Origin: 73-13 sp035556395
Lineage (GTDB): Bacteria; Actinomycetota; Actinomycetes; Actinomycetales; Microbacteriaceae
Assembly (NCBI GenBank): GCA_035556395.1
Contig: DATMFB010000247.1
Coordinates: 1-20,732, forward strand
Direction: 5' to 3'
Length of the DNA: 20,732 nucleotides
Of the stretch, positions 14,941-20,732 are shown one piece after another. The number at the start of each line of letters is the position of its first letter. Position 1 is the stretch's first letter. Position numbers and translations under genes: made by a program. The notes below the pieces were generated by a model. The model was not told the origin of the DNA and did no database searches. It worked only from the letters and a program-made list of their open reading frames with translations.

Positions 14941-16140
14941 ATGCACGGACGCACCAAGGCCGCGCTCGGCGGATTCGCCGCTGTCGCAGCCGTTTCGCTC
15001 GCGCTCGCGGGTTGTGCCGCGGGCACGCCGAGCGAGCAGCCGACGACCGGCGGGGAGACCACCGCCGCCGGGGTCACCTACATGGACATGGCGACCGGCG
15101 AGTGCGCCGCGCCGCCGCTGGAGGGCGTCGACTTCGAGGGCGCGAAGGCCTACCTCGATTCGTTCTCCGCCCAGGTCGACGGACTGCTGACCGATGAGAA
15201 GCTGCCCGAGCCGATCACGTCGGACACGCTCGTCGTCTACCTCGACAACGCCTCGCCGTACTCGGCGATGCTCGCCGAGTTCATCGGCCAGGCCGCGAAG
15301 GCTGCCGGTGCGGAGTACCAGTCGGTCAACGTCGGCTCGGACGCCCAGAGCATCAACTCCGGCATGAACTCCGTCGTGACGCTCAACCCCGACGTCGTCA
15401 TCACGTTCGCGACCGACCTGACGTTCTGGCAGGACCAGTACAAGGCGCTCACCGACGCGGGCACCGCGGTCGTCTACGCGGGCAACGGGAACGCGACGGA
15501 GTTCGGGCTCAACGAGACCTTCGGCACCGCCGACGCCTCGGTCGTCAACGGCAGCGTCATCGCGGCCGCGGCGATCGTCGCGACCTGCGGCACCGCGACG
15601 AACTTCGTCTACTACCCGGCGCCGGAGATCGTCGCCTCGGTCGACATGCTCGCGAGCTACGAGTCCTACATCAAGGACCACGTGCCCGGCGCGACGGTGC
15701 GCTCCGTCGACATCTCGATCATGGACACCGACGGTGCGAGCAAGATCGTCTCGGACCTCCAGGCCCACCCGGAGACCGAGTTCTGCTCGCCGTCGTCTGA
15801 CCAGTGGCAGATCGGTCTCGCCGACAAGGCGAAGCTCGCCGGCATCACGAACGCCTACTGCTTCGGTGGCATCTCGCTCCCGCAGAACTACCAGCAGATC
15901 AAGGACGGCACCCAGGTCGGCACGCTCGCGTACGACCCGACGGTCCAGTCGTGGCAGGCGGTCGACGAGGGCTTCCGCAAGCTCCAGGGCGTCTTCAAGG
16001 ACTACGACATGGATGCCCTCATCCGTCTCGTCGCACTCGCCGTGACCCAGCAGAACATTGACCGCGTCGACATCTCGACCGGCGCGTTCGACGCCCTCCC
16101 GGGCTACCAGGACATGTACCTGGAGCTCTGGAACGGCTGA
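14941..16140 (+). CDS. ABC transporter substrate-binding lipoprotein (CUT2-like, cassette 2)
   Basis: A 399-aa solute-binding lipoprotein paralogous to the one at 10696. The signal starts MHGRTKAALGG and ends in the lipobox L-A-G-C with Cys25, the same position as in cassette 1. ATG 14941 is preferred: AGAGAGAGAGC precedes it by 4 nt, and a TTG at 14908 in the same frame would put charged residues before the signal. ATGEC-x3-P-x-EGVD and a Cys-Gly (ATCGTATNF) are shared with the first protein. Extra cysteines in EFCSP and AYCFGG are not matched at the same places there. The two proteins are clearly diverged over the rest of their length, so they may bind different ligands. A strong hairpin follows. 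Confidence 0.88.
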   Translation: MHGRTKAALGGFAAVAAVSLALAGCAAGTPSEQPTTGGETTAAGVTYMDMATGECAAPPLEGVDFEGAKAYLDSFSAQVDGLLTDEKLPEPITSDTLVVYLDNASPYSAMLAEFIGQAAKAAGAEYQSVNVGSDAQSINSGMNSVVTLNPDVVITFATDLTFWQDQYKALTDAGTAVVYAGNGNATEFGLNETFGTADASVVNGSVIAAAAIVATCGTATNFVYYPAPEIVASVDMLASYESYIKDHVPGATVRSVDISIMDTDGASKIVSDLQAHPETEFCSPSSDQWQIGLADKAKLAGITNAYCFGGISLPQNYQQIKDGTQVGTLAYDPTVQSWQAVDEGFRKLQGVFKDYDMDALIRLVALAVTQQNIDRVDISTGAFDALPGYQDMYLELWNG

Positions 16141-16152
16141 TCTAGTGCGAGT

Positions 16153-16187
16153 GGGGCGCCGTCCGGATCCCGGGCGGCGCCCCCTTT
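16153..16187 (+). terminator. Hairpin plus short T-run between binding-protein and ATPase genes (cassette 2)
   Basis: GGGGCGCCGTCCG (16153-16165) pairs with CGGGCGGCGCCCC (16171-16183) with one mismatch-type G-U pair and a 5-nt loop; CTTT follows. It is in the same position as the hairpin of cassette 1 and would likewise cut down read-through into the ATPase and permease genes. Confidence 0.7.
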
Positions 16188-16206
16188 CGCGAGGCGCATG
16201 ACGCGC

Positions 16207-16221
16207 TAGTGTCTGACAAGT
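16207..16221. promoter_or_regulatory. Probable GntR/FCD operator, with possible -10 box, before the cassette 2 ATPase
   Basis: TAGTGTCTGACAAGT holds the exact core TGTCTGACA (16210-16218) and matches the locus consensus at 12 of 15 positions. TAGTGT (16207-16212) could serve as a TANNNT -10 box overlapping the operator, though no good -35 box is visible. It lies after the hairpin and 38 nt before ATG 16259, so it may control a second promoter for the ATPase and permease. Cassette 1 shows no matching site here. Confidence 0.6.
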
Positions 16222-16258
16222 CCCCGACGCGACGATGCGGTCGCAGGAAGTTGACGCC

Positions 16259-17788
16259 ATGGCGGCCAGCAACGAACCACTCCTGAGAGTCACCGGGATG
16301 GTCAAGGAATTCCCGGGTCTTCGCGCCCTCGACGATGTGTCGCTCGAGGTCGGCGCCGGCGAGATCGTCGCAGTCGTGGGCCACAACGGCTCGGGCAAGT
16401 CGACGCTCGTGAAGATCCTCGCGGGGGTCTACACGAAGGACGCCGGCGAGGTCGAGTTCCCCGCCTCCACGCCGCAGGAGCAGACGGAGCTGCACATCAT
16501 TCACCAGGACCTCGGCCTGGCGGTCCAGCTCAACGCGATCGAGAACCTCGGCATCCCGAAGTACCGCGGGCTGCGCGAATCCCTGTCGCCCTCGCCCGTC
16601 AAGCGGGAGAAGGAGAAGGCGCGCGCGCTCATCAGCCGCTTCGGCGAGCCGTTCGACGTGACCGTGCCGGTCGGCACCCTCTCGCCCGCGCAGCGCTCGA
16701 TCATCGCGATCGCGCGGGCCCTCGACGGGTGGCAGCACCCGCGCAACATCCTCATCCTCGACGAGCCGACCGAGGCGCTGCACGCGTCCGAGGTGCGCGT
16801 GCTCTTCGAGGCGGTCAAGAAGCTCGCGGCCGAAGGCGCCGGCATCATCTTCATCTCGCACCGGCTCGACGAGGTGCTCGAGCTCGCGGACCGCATCGTC
16901 GTGCTCCGCGACGGCAAGAAGGTCGCCGACGACGCCCGCTCGACGATCGACCACGAGCGGCTCGTCGAGCTCGTCACCGGCGTCGAGGCCGGCGAGGCCG
17001 AGACGGGGCGCACCGATCGCACGCACGGCGAAGTCGTCCTCGACGTCGCGGGCCTGTGGGGCGAGGTGCTCGACGGCATCGACCTGACGATCCACGCGGG
17101 GGAGGTCGTCGGCGTAGCCGGCGTCCTCGGCTCGGGCCGCGAGGCGCTGCCGGCGATGGTCTTCGGCGAGCTACTCGCCGCGGCCGACGAGTTCACCCTC
17201 TCCGGCGAGCCGTACGAGCGCCGTAGGCCCGGCGAGTCGATCCGGCGCGGCATGGCGTTCGTCCCGGGCGATCGCGCGAAGTACGGGTCCATCCGGGACT
17301 TCACCGCGCGGGAGAACATGACGCTGCCGTCGATGCAAGCCGTCACGAACGCCGCGTTCTCCGTCAACGTGCGCCAGGAGAAGGCGCTCGCGCAGGAGCT
17401 CATCGCGAAGTACGACGTCAAGCCGGCACGTCCCGAGCAGATCTTCAAGCAGTTCTCCGGTGGGAACCAGCAGAAGATCGTCTTCGCGAAGTGGCTGCGC
17501 AACAAGCCGCAGGTGCTCCTGCTCGAGGAGCCGACGCAGGGCGTCGACATCGGCGCGAAGCAGGCGCTGTACGAGGCGATCGACGATGCCGCGGCGCAGG
17601 GTGCCGCCGTGCTCGTGTGCTCGTCGGAGGCGAAGGAGCTCGTGCGCCTGTGCGACCGGGTGCTCGTGCTGCGCGATGGCCGTGTGGCCGCGGATCTGCA
17701 CGGGGAGGATCTCACGGAGACCCGCCTCGTGCTCGAAGGTTATGGACTTGCCGAGGGACACCACGGCGAAAGCGAGGGAGAGCAGTGA
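16259..17788 (+). CDS. ABC transporter ATPase with two nucleotide-binding domains (RbsA-like, cassette 2)
   Basis: A 509-aa double ABC ATPase, closely similar to the cassette 1 protein. Domain 1 carries Walker A GHNGSGKST, Q-loop IIHQDLG, the altered signature LSPAQRS and Walker B ILILDEPTEAL. Domain 2 carries the degenerate Walker A GVLGSGREA, canonical signature FSGGNQQK and Walker B LLLEEPTQGVD. The same pattern of one intact and one degenerate composite ATP site is therefore kept in both copies. ATG 16259 is chosen over ATG 16235: AGGAAG at 16245-16250 is 8 nt upstream, and the start then aligns with the cassette 1 protein. The stop overlaps the permease start (GTGA). Confidence 0.93.
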   Translation: MAASNEPLLRVTGMVKEFPGLRALDDVSLEVGAGEIVAVVGHNGSGKSTLVKILAGVYTKDAGEVEFPASTPQEQTELHIIHQDLGLAVQLNAIENLGIPKYRGLRESLSPSPVKREKEKARALISRFGEPFDVTVPVGTLSPAQRSIIAIARALDGWQHPRNILILDEPTEALHASEVRVLFEAVKKLAAEGAGIIFISHRLDEVLELADRIVVLRDGKKVADDARSTIDHERLVELVTGVEAGEAETGRTDRTHGEVVLDVAGLWGEVLDGIDLTIHAGEVVGVAGVLGSGREALPAMVFGELLAAADEFTLSGEPYERRRPGESIRRGMAFVPGDRAKYGSIRDFTARENMTLPSMQAVTNAAFSVNVRQEKALAQELIAKYDVKPARPEQIFKQFSGGNQQKIVFAKWLRNKPQVLLLEEPTQGVDIGAKQALYEAIDDAAAQGAAVLVCSSEAKELVRLCDRVLVLRDGRVAADLHGEDLTETRLVLEGYGLAEGHHGESEGEQ

Positions 17789-18909
17789 AGAAGACCGAGT
17801 CGATCCCGACTGTCACGGAGGGGACCAAGTCGGTCCCGCAGCCGGCGTCGCAGTGGCGGAGGATCCTGTCATTCCGTAACATCTCGGCGCTCTACATCTT
17901 CATCGCGATCTTCGCGATCTTCGCGATCTTGACGCCGAAGACGTTCCTGTCGCCGGGCACGTGGGTGCTCCTGCTCGATGAGCAGACGATCACGGTGCTC
18001 GCCGCGCTCGCGGTGCTCATCCCGCTCAACGTCGCGGTCTTCAACCTCGCGATCGGCGCCGAGGTTGGCTTCGCCGTCATCCTCGTCGCCGTCCTCCAGG
18101 TCAACGTGCAACTGCCGTGGCCCCTCGCGGTGGTCCTCGCGCTCGCCTGCGGCGCGCTCATCGGCACGATCTCGGGCCTTATCATCACGCGCCTAAAGAT
18201 CGACTCCTTCATCGCGACCCTCGGCATGAGCTCCCTGCTCACGGCGGGCCTCGTCCTGCTGTCGGGCCAGCGGCAGGTCCTCGGTCTCGGTGAAGGCTTC
18301 CGCGACTTCGCGACGGGCGGCATCCCGCTCGGCGGTACGTTCAAGATCACCTGGCCCGTCATCATCATGCTCGCGGTCGCCTTCGTCCTCTGGTACGTCA
18401 TGGAGAAGACCCCGCTCGGGCGCCGGATGTACGCGGCGGGGTTCAACCCCGACGGCGCGCGCCTGTCGGGCGTCAACGTCTCCCGGCTGCAGATCGGCTC
18501 GCTCGTCGCCGGCGGCATGGTCGCCGCGCTCGCGGGCACGCTGCTCGCCTCCCGCATCAACGCGGGCGACCCGACGGTCGGCCCCAACCTGCTGCTGCCC
18601 GCGCTCACCGCGGTGTTCCTCGGTTCGACGCAGTTCAAGGGCGGTCGGTTCAACGTCTGGGGCACGGTCGTCTCGGTGTACGTTCTCGCGGTCGGCGTCA
18701 AGGGCCTCCAGCTCCTCGGCGCGACCGACTGGGTCGAGAACGCGTTCAACGGCCTCGCGCTGCTCGGTGCCGTCGCGCTGTCGCGCTGGGAGCGCACCTC
18801 GAAGCGCACCGCGGCGATCAAGCGGGCGACGACGTTCGGGCGCAAGGCGCGAGCGGAACTCGCGGAGCAGCAGGCGGCGGACGACCCGGATCGCGCCCCC
18901 AAGGCCTGA
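17785..18909 (+). CDS. ABC transporter permease (RbsC-like, cassette 2)
   Basis: A 374-aa membrane permease paralogous to the one at 13581. It begins MKKTESIPT, matching MKQTEAIPT of cassette 1, then shows a first hydrophobic segment (ALYIFIAIFAIFAIL) and the family region FNLAIGAEVGFAVILVAVL. FNPDGARLSGVNVSRL is the loop expected to meet the ATPase, and FLGSTQFKGGRFNVWGT is identical to cassette 1. The start is GTG 17785, coupled to the ATPase stop, with GAGGGAG just upstream; the longer open frame is a shadow of the ATPase gene. The C-terminal tail is charged and shorter than in cassette 1. It ends 57 nt before the second regulator. Confidence 0.92.
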   Translation: MKKTESIPTVTEGTKSVPQPASQWRRILSFRNISALYIFIAIFAIFAILTPKTFLSPGTWVLLLDEQTITVLAALAVLIPLNVAVFNLAIGAEVGFAVILVAVLQVNVQLPWPLAVVLALACGALIGTISGLIITRLKIDSFIATLGMSSLLTAGLVLLSGQRQVLGLGEGFRDFATGGIPLGGTFKITWPVIIMLAVAFVLWYVMEKTPLGRRMYAAGFNPDGARLSGVNVSRLQIGSLVAGGMVAALAGTLLASRINAGDPTVGPNLLLPALTAVFLGSTQFKGGRFNVWGTVVSVYVLAVGVKGLQLLGATDWVENAFNGLALLGAVALSRWERTSKRTAAIKRATTFGRKARAELAEQQAADDPDRAPKA

Positions 18910-18912
18910 TCT

Positions 18913-18934
18913 CCGTTACAGTCGTCTGTATCGG
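18913..18934. promoter_or_regulatory. Inverted repeat upstream of the second GntR regulator
   Basis: CCGTTACAG-TCGT-CTGTATCGG has 9-bp arms that pair at 8 positions around a 4-nt centre. It is 33 nt before GTG 18967 in the only gap between the permease and the regulator. It may be an autoregulatory operator, but it differs from the TGTCTGACA sites in its centre. A short RNA hairpin is the alternative. Confidence 0.4.
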
Positions 18935-18966
18935 CACCGCAGCCGGTCCACGATTCGAGGTATGAC

Positions 18967-19632
18967 GTGACGTCGACGCTCCCGGAGCTTCGCGTGCAGC
19001 GTCACGCCCTGATCCGCGAGCAGGTGGCGGAGATCCTCCGCAACGCGATCGTCGGCATGGAGTTCCTGCCTGGCCAGCAGCTCGTCGAGCGCGAGCTCTG
19101 CGAGATCACCCAGGCGAGCCGGCCGTCGATCCGGGAGGCGCTGCGCCAGCTCGAGTCCGAGGGCCTCGTGGAATCTCGCAACGGGCGCGGCGCCGTCGTC
19201 GCCGCGCTCAGCAAGGTCCAGGCCCGTGAGCTCTACGAGCTGCGGGCCGAGCTCGAGGGGATGGCGGCCGAGTGGTTCACCCGTCGAGCGAGCCCCGCGC
19301 AGCGCGCCGAGCTGCACGAGGCGCTCGATGCGATCGCGGCGGCGGCGGCCCGCGACGGCGAGGGGATGCGCGCGGCCAAGGATGAGTTCTACCGAGTGCT
19401 CATCGACGGGGCGGGCAACGCGTTCCTCAGCGACACGCTCGCGGGGTTGCAGCGCCGCGTGTCATGGCTTCGAGCCCTGACGCTGCGCAGCCCGGGCCGA
19501 CCCGCGCAGAGCGTCGCCGAGATCGGTCAGATCGTCGCGGCGATCGACGCTGGTGACGCGCTCAAGGCGCGGCGGATCGCGGTGCAGCACGTCGAGGCGG
19601 CGGCGAAGACGGCGCTGACCTTCGCGACCTGA
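18967..19632 (+). CDS. GntR-family transcriptional regulator, FadR/FCD subfamily (copy 2)
   Basis: A 221-aa regulator paralogous to the one at 503. The winged helix-turn-helix covers about residues 10-80, with recognition segment QASRPSIREALRQLE at 49-63, one residue different from copy 1 and in the same numbering. The FCD domain follows. As in copy 1, two expected metal-ligand His positions are replaced: D-E-F-Y where D-x-F-H is usual, and E-I where E-H is usual. The late QHVEAA histidine remains. The effector domains are much less alike than the DNA-binding domains, so the two may sense different ligands at the same operators. The start is GTG 18967 with GAGG at 18957-18960; an ATG at 18962 runs straight into a stop. 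It converges on SDR-4 with 27 nt between stops. Confidence 0.92.
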   Translation: MTSTLPELRVQRHALIREQVAEILRNAIVGMEFLPGQQLVERELCEITQASRPSIREALRQLESEGLVESRNGRGAVVAALSKVQARELYELRAELEGMAAEWFTRRASPAQRAELHEALDAIAAAAARDGEGMRAAKDEFYRVLIDGAGNAFLSDTLAGLQRRVSWLRALTLRSPGRPAQSVAEIGQIVAAIDAGDALKARRIAVQHVEAAAKTALTFAT

Positions 19633-19659
19633 GCACGGCCGGTCGGGGGAGCGCCCGGC

Positions 19660-20472
19660 TCAGTCGATCTCGATCGGCGGGTACTGCGCGAAGGCCGCCT
19701 CGATCCGATCGAAGCGCTCCTTGACGGCGGGCCAGCGGTCGGGGTGCGTCACCGCGAAGGCGTCGTCGTGCTCGATCGCGCGGACCGTGATCTGGCCGAC
19801 GTGACGCGGCTCGAGCCAGCGCGACGAGTTCGAGAACTTGAGGTCGACCTTCATGTCGCTGAGCGCGCCCGTATTGCCGTCGGGCCGGTTGCGCGAGCTC
19901 TGGTTGATGTTCGTGCGGATCGATCCGGGCAGGAGCAGCGTCGCCTTGACCGGGCTGCCCGCGGTCGCGAGCTCGGCCTGGAGGACCTCGGTGAGCGCCG
20001 CGACGCCGAACTTCGTGACGGCGTAGGAGCCGATCGTCTGGAACGGGGTGAGCGCGGCCATCGACGCGGTGTTGACGATGTGGCCACCGCCGCGCGCCTC
20101 CAGCAGCGGGAGGAAGACATTGACGCCGTGGATCACGCCGTAGAGGTTGACGTCGATGATCCAGCGCCAGTCGTCCATCGTGAGGTCGGCGATGAGGCCC
20201 GAGGGGCCGATCCCCGCGTTGTTGACGACGATGTCGACGCCGCCGAAGCGCTCGACGACGGTGTCGGCGAGCTCCTGGACGGACTCCAGGCGGCTCACGT
20301 CGGTCACGACGGGCGTCGCGCCGATCTCGTCCGCCGTGCGCTCGACCGCACCGCGCTCGACGTCGGCGATGACGACGCTCGCCCCTGACGCGATGAGCTC
20401 CTCGGCGATGCCGCGACCGATGCCCGAGGCGCCGCCGGTGACGACGGCGATCGTGCCGGCGACGCGCGTCAC
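19660..20472 (-). CDS. SDR-family NAD-dependent dehydrogenase (SDR-4)
   Basis: A classical SDR of 270 aa. TGGASGIG is near residues 12-19, the Asp in VVIADVE predicts NAD, NNAG is canonical, and the catalytic residues are Asn in DVNLYGV, Ser in NTASMAA, and Tyr/Lys in YAVTK. The C-terminal quarter (SSRWLEPRHVGQITVRAIE...) resembles SDRs with a longer substrate-binding region. The start is GTG 20472, which overlaps the flavoenzyme stop (GTGA), so the two proteins are translationally coupled. A p-alkylphenol oxidase makes benzylic alcohols, which a coupled SDR could oxidise to ketones; this is context-based inference. Confidence 0.92.
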   Translation of the reverse strand: MTRVAGTIAVVTGGASGIGRGIAEELIASGASVVIADVERGAVERTADEIGATPVVTDVSRLESVQELADTVVERFGGVDIVVNNAGIGPSGLIADLTMDDWRWIIDVNLYGVIHGVNVFLPLLEARGGGHIVNTASMAALTPFQTIGSYAVTKFGVAALTEVLQAELATAGSPVKATLLLPGSIRTNINQSSRNRPDGNTGALSDMKVDLKFSNSSRWLEPRHVGQITVRAIEHDDAFAVTHPDRWPAVKERFDRIEAAFAQYPPIEID

Positions 20473-20732
20473 TCGGCGGCCCCGCGGTAGCGCTGCGGCC
20501 AGACCCCGTACTTGCCGGCCGCGAGGATCCCGTTGGGGTCGACGGCGTCCTTGATCGACTCGACGAGCCCCCGGTAGGCGTAGTCGTTGACCGACAGCTG
20601 GTCGCTGATCGTGTCCATGAGGTCGATGTGCGCGCGGTACTCCGTGTAGCCGCGGCGACCCGCCTCGTCGATGAGCGTGCGGACGGTGTCGTACGCGCGA
20701 CGGAACGTCGGCTCGTCCTCGACGTCGAACGT
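20469..20732 (-). CDS. Vanillyl-alcohol oxidase/4-cresol dehydrogenase family flavoenzyme, C-terminal end
   Basis: Eighty-seven C-terminal residues of a gene that continues past the window edge. The family oxidises or hydroxylates the side chain of para-substituted phenols using FAD. Diagnostic features are YTEYRAHIDLMD (fragment residues 29-40), DPNGILAAGKYGVWP (65-79) and the family-typical end after WPQRY. The Tyr32-Arg33 pair matches Tyr503-Arg504 of vanillyl-alcohol oxidase, which bind the phenolate oxygen. This makes a phenolic substrate likely. The FAD-binding PCMH domain and any covalent flavin residue are outside the window. Eugenol oxidase, 4-ethylphenol methylenehydroxylase and pinoresinol hydroxylase are all possible relatives that this fragment cannot separate. 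Confidence 0.85.
   Translation of the reverse strand, partial: TFDVEDEPTFRRAYDTVRTLIDEAGRRGYTEYRAHIDLMDTISDQLSVNDYAYRGLVESIKDAVDPNGILAAGKYGVWPQRYRGAAE

Noticed and set aside
19633..19659. GCCGG...CCGGC as a bidirectional terminator between the second regulator and SDR-4
   Set aside because: Only 5-bp arms with a 12-nt loop and no T-runs; too weak to call.

Overview
The window is very GC-rich on both strands. Third codon positions are mostly G or C, GTG starts are common, and the solute-binding proteins carry lipoprotein signals. This fits a high-GC actinobacterium; I cannot name the genus from the sequence. There are sixteen protein-coding genes, two cut by the window edges, plus one likely gene remnant. 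I see no tRNA, rRNA, CRISPR array, transposase or phage gene. The DNA is almost fully coding, and no gap between genes exceeds about 180 bases.

Layout. (1) 1-4519, plus strand: the end of an SMP-30-type lactonase, a GntR/FCD regulator, then after a 127-bp control region an FAD aromatic-hydroxylase-type monooxygenase, a beta-lactamase-fold serine hydrolase, a 39-bp SDR remnant and an SDR dehydrogenase. (2) 6230-4526, minus strand: two tandem paralogous SDRs sharing an unusual N-terminal extension. (3) 6360-18909, plus strand: a small zinc-ribbon protein, HyuA-type and HyuB-type subunits, and two complete CUT2-like ABC importers in tandem, each with lipoprotein, double ATPase and permease. (4) 18967-19632, plus strand: a second GntR/FCD regulator, paralogous to the first. 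(5) 20732-19660, minus strand: the C-terminus of a vanillyl-alcohol-oxidase/4-cresol-dehydrogenase family flavoenzyme, coupled to a fourth SDR.

Interpretation. The end fragment keeps the Glu-Tyr-Arg motif that binds phenolate in vanillyl-alcohol oxidase. The zinc ribbon plus HyuA plus HyuB set resembles the architecture of biotin-independent acetone and acetophenone carboxylases. With four SDRs and an aromatic hydroxylase, the simplest reading is an inducible uptake and catabolism locus for a para-substituted phenol, possibly passing through an aromatic ketone. An alternative is that HyuA/HyuB is an ordinary hydantoinase or oxoprolinase acting on a lactam or imide. Substrate identity is inference.

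Regulation. A 15-bp palindrome, approximately ACTTGTCWGACAAGT, recurs in front of several transcription units. Three copies share the exact core TGTCTGACA, and weaker relatives lie at 6293 and 10617. The core fits the FadR-type operator pattern, and the two GntR proteins have nearly identical recognition helices. I therefore propose one shared regulon with two paralogous regulators. Strong hairpins follow each binding-protein gene and the first permease gene, and probably set transcript ratios within the transporter operons.
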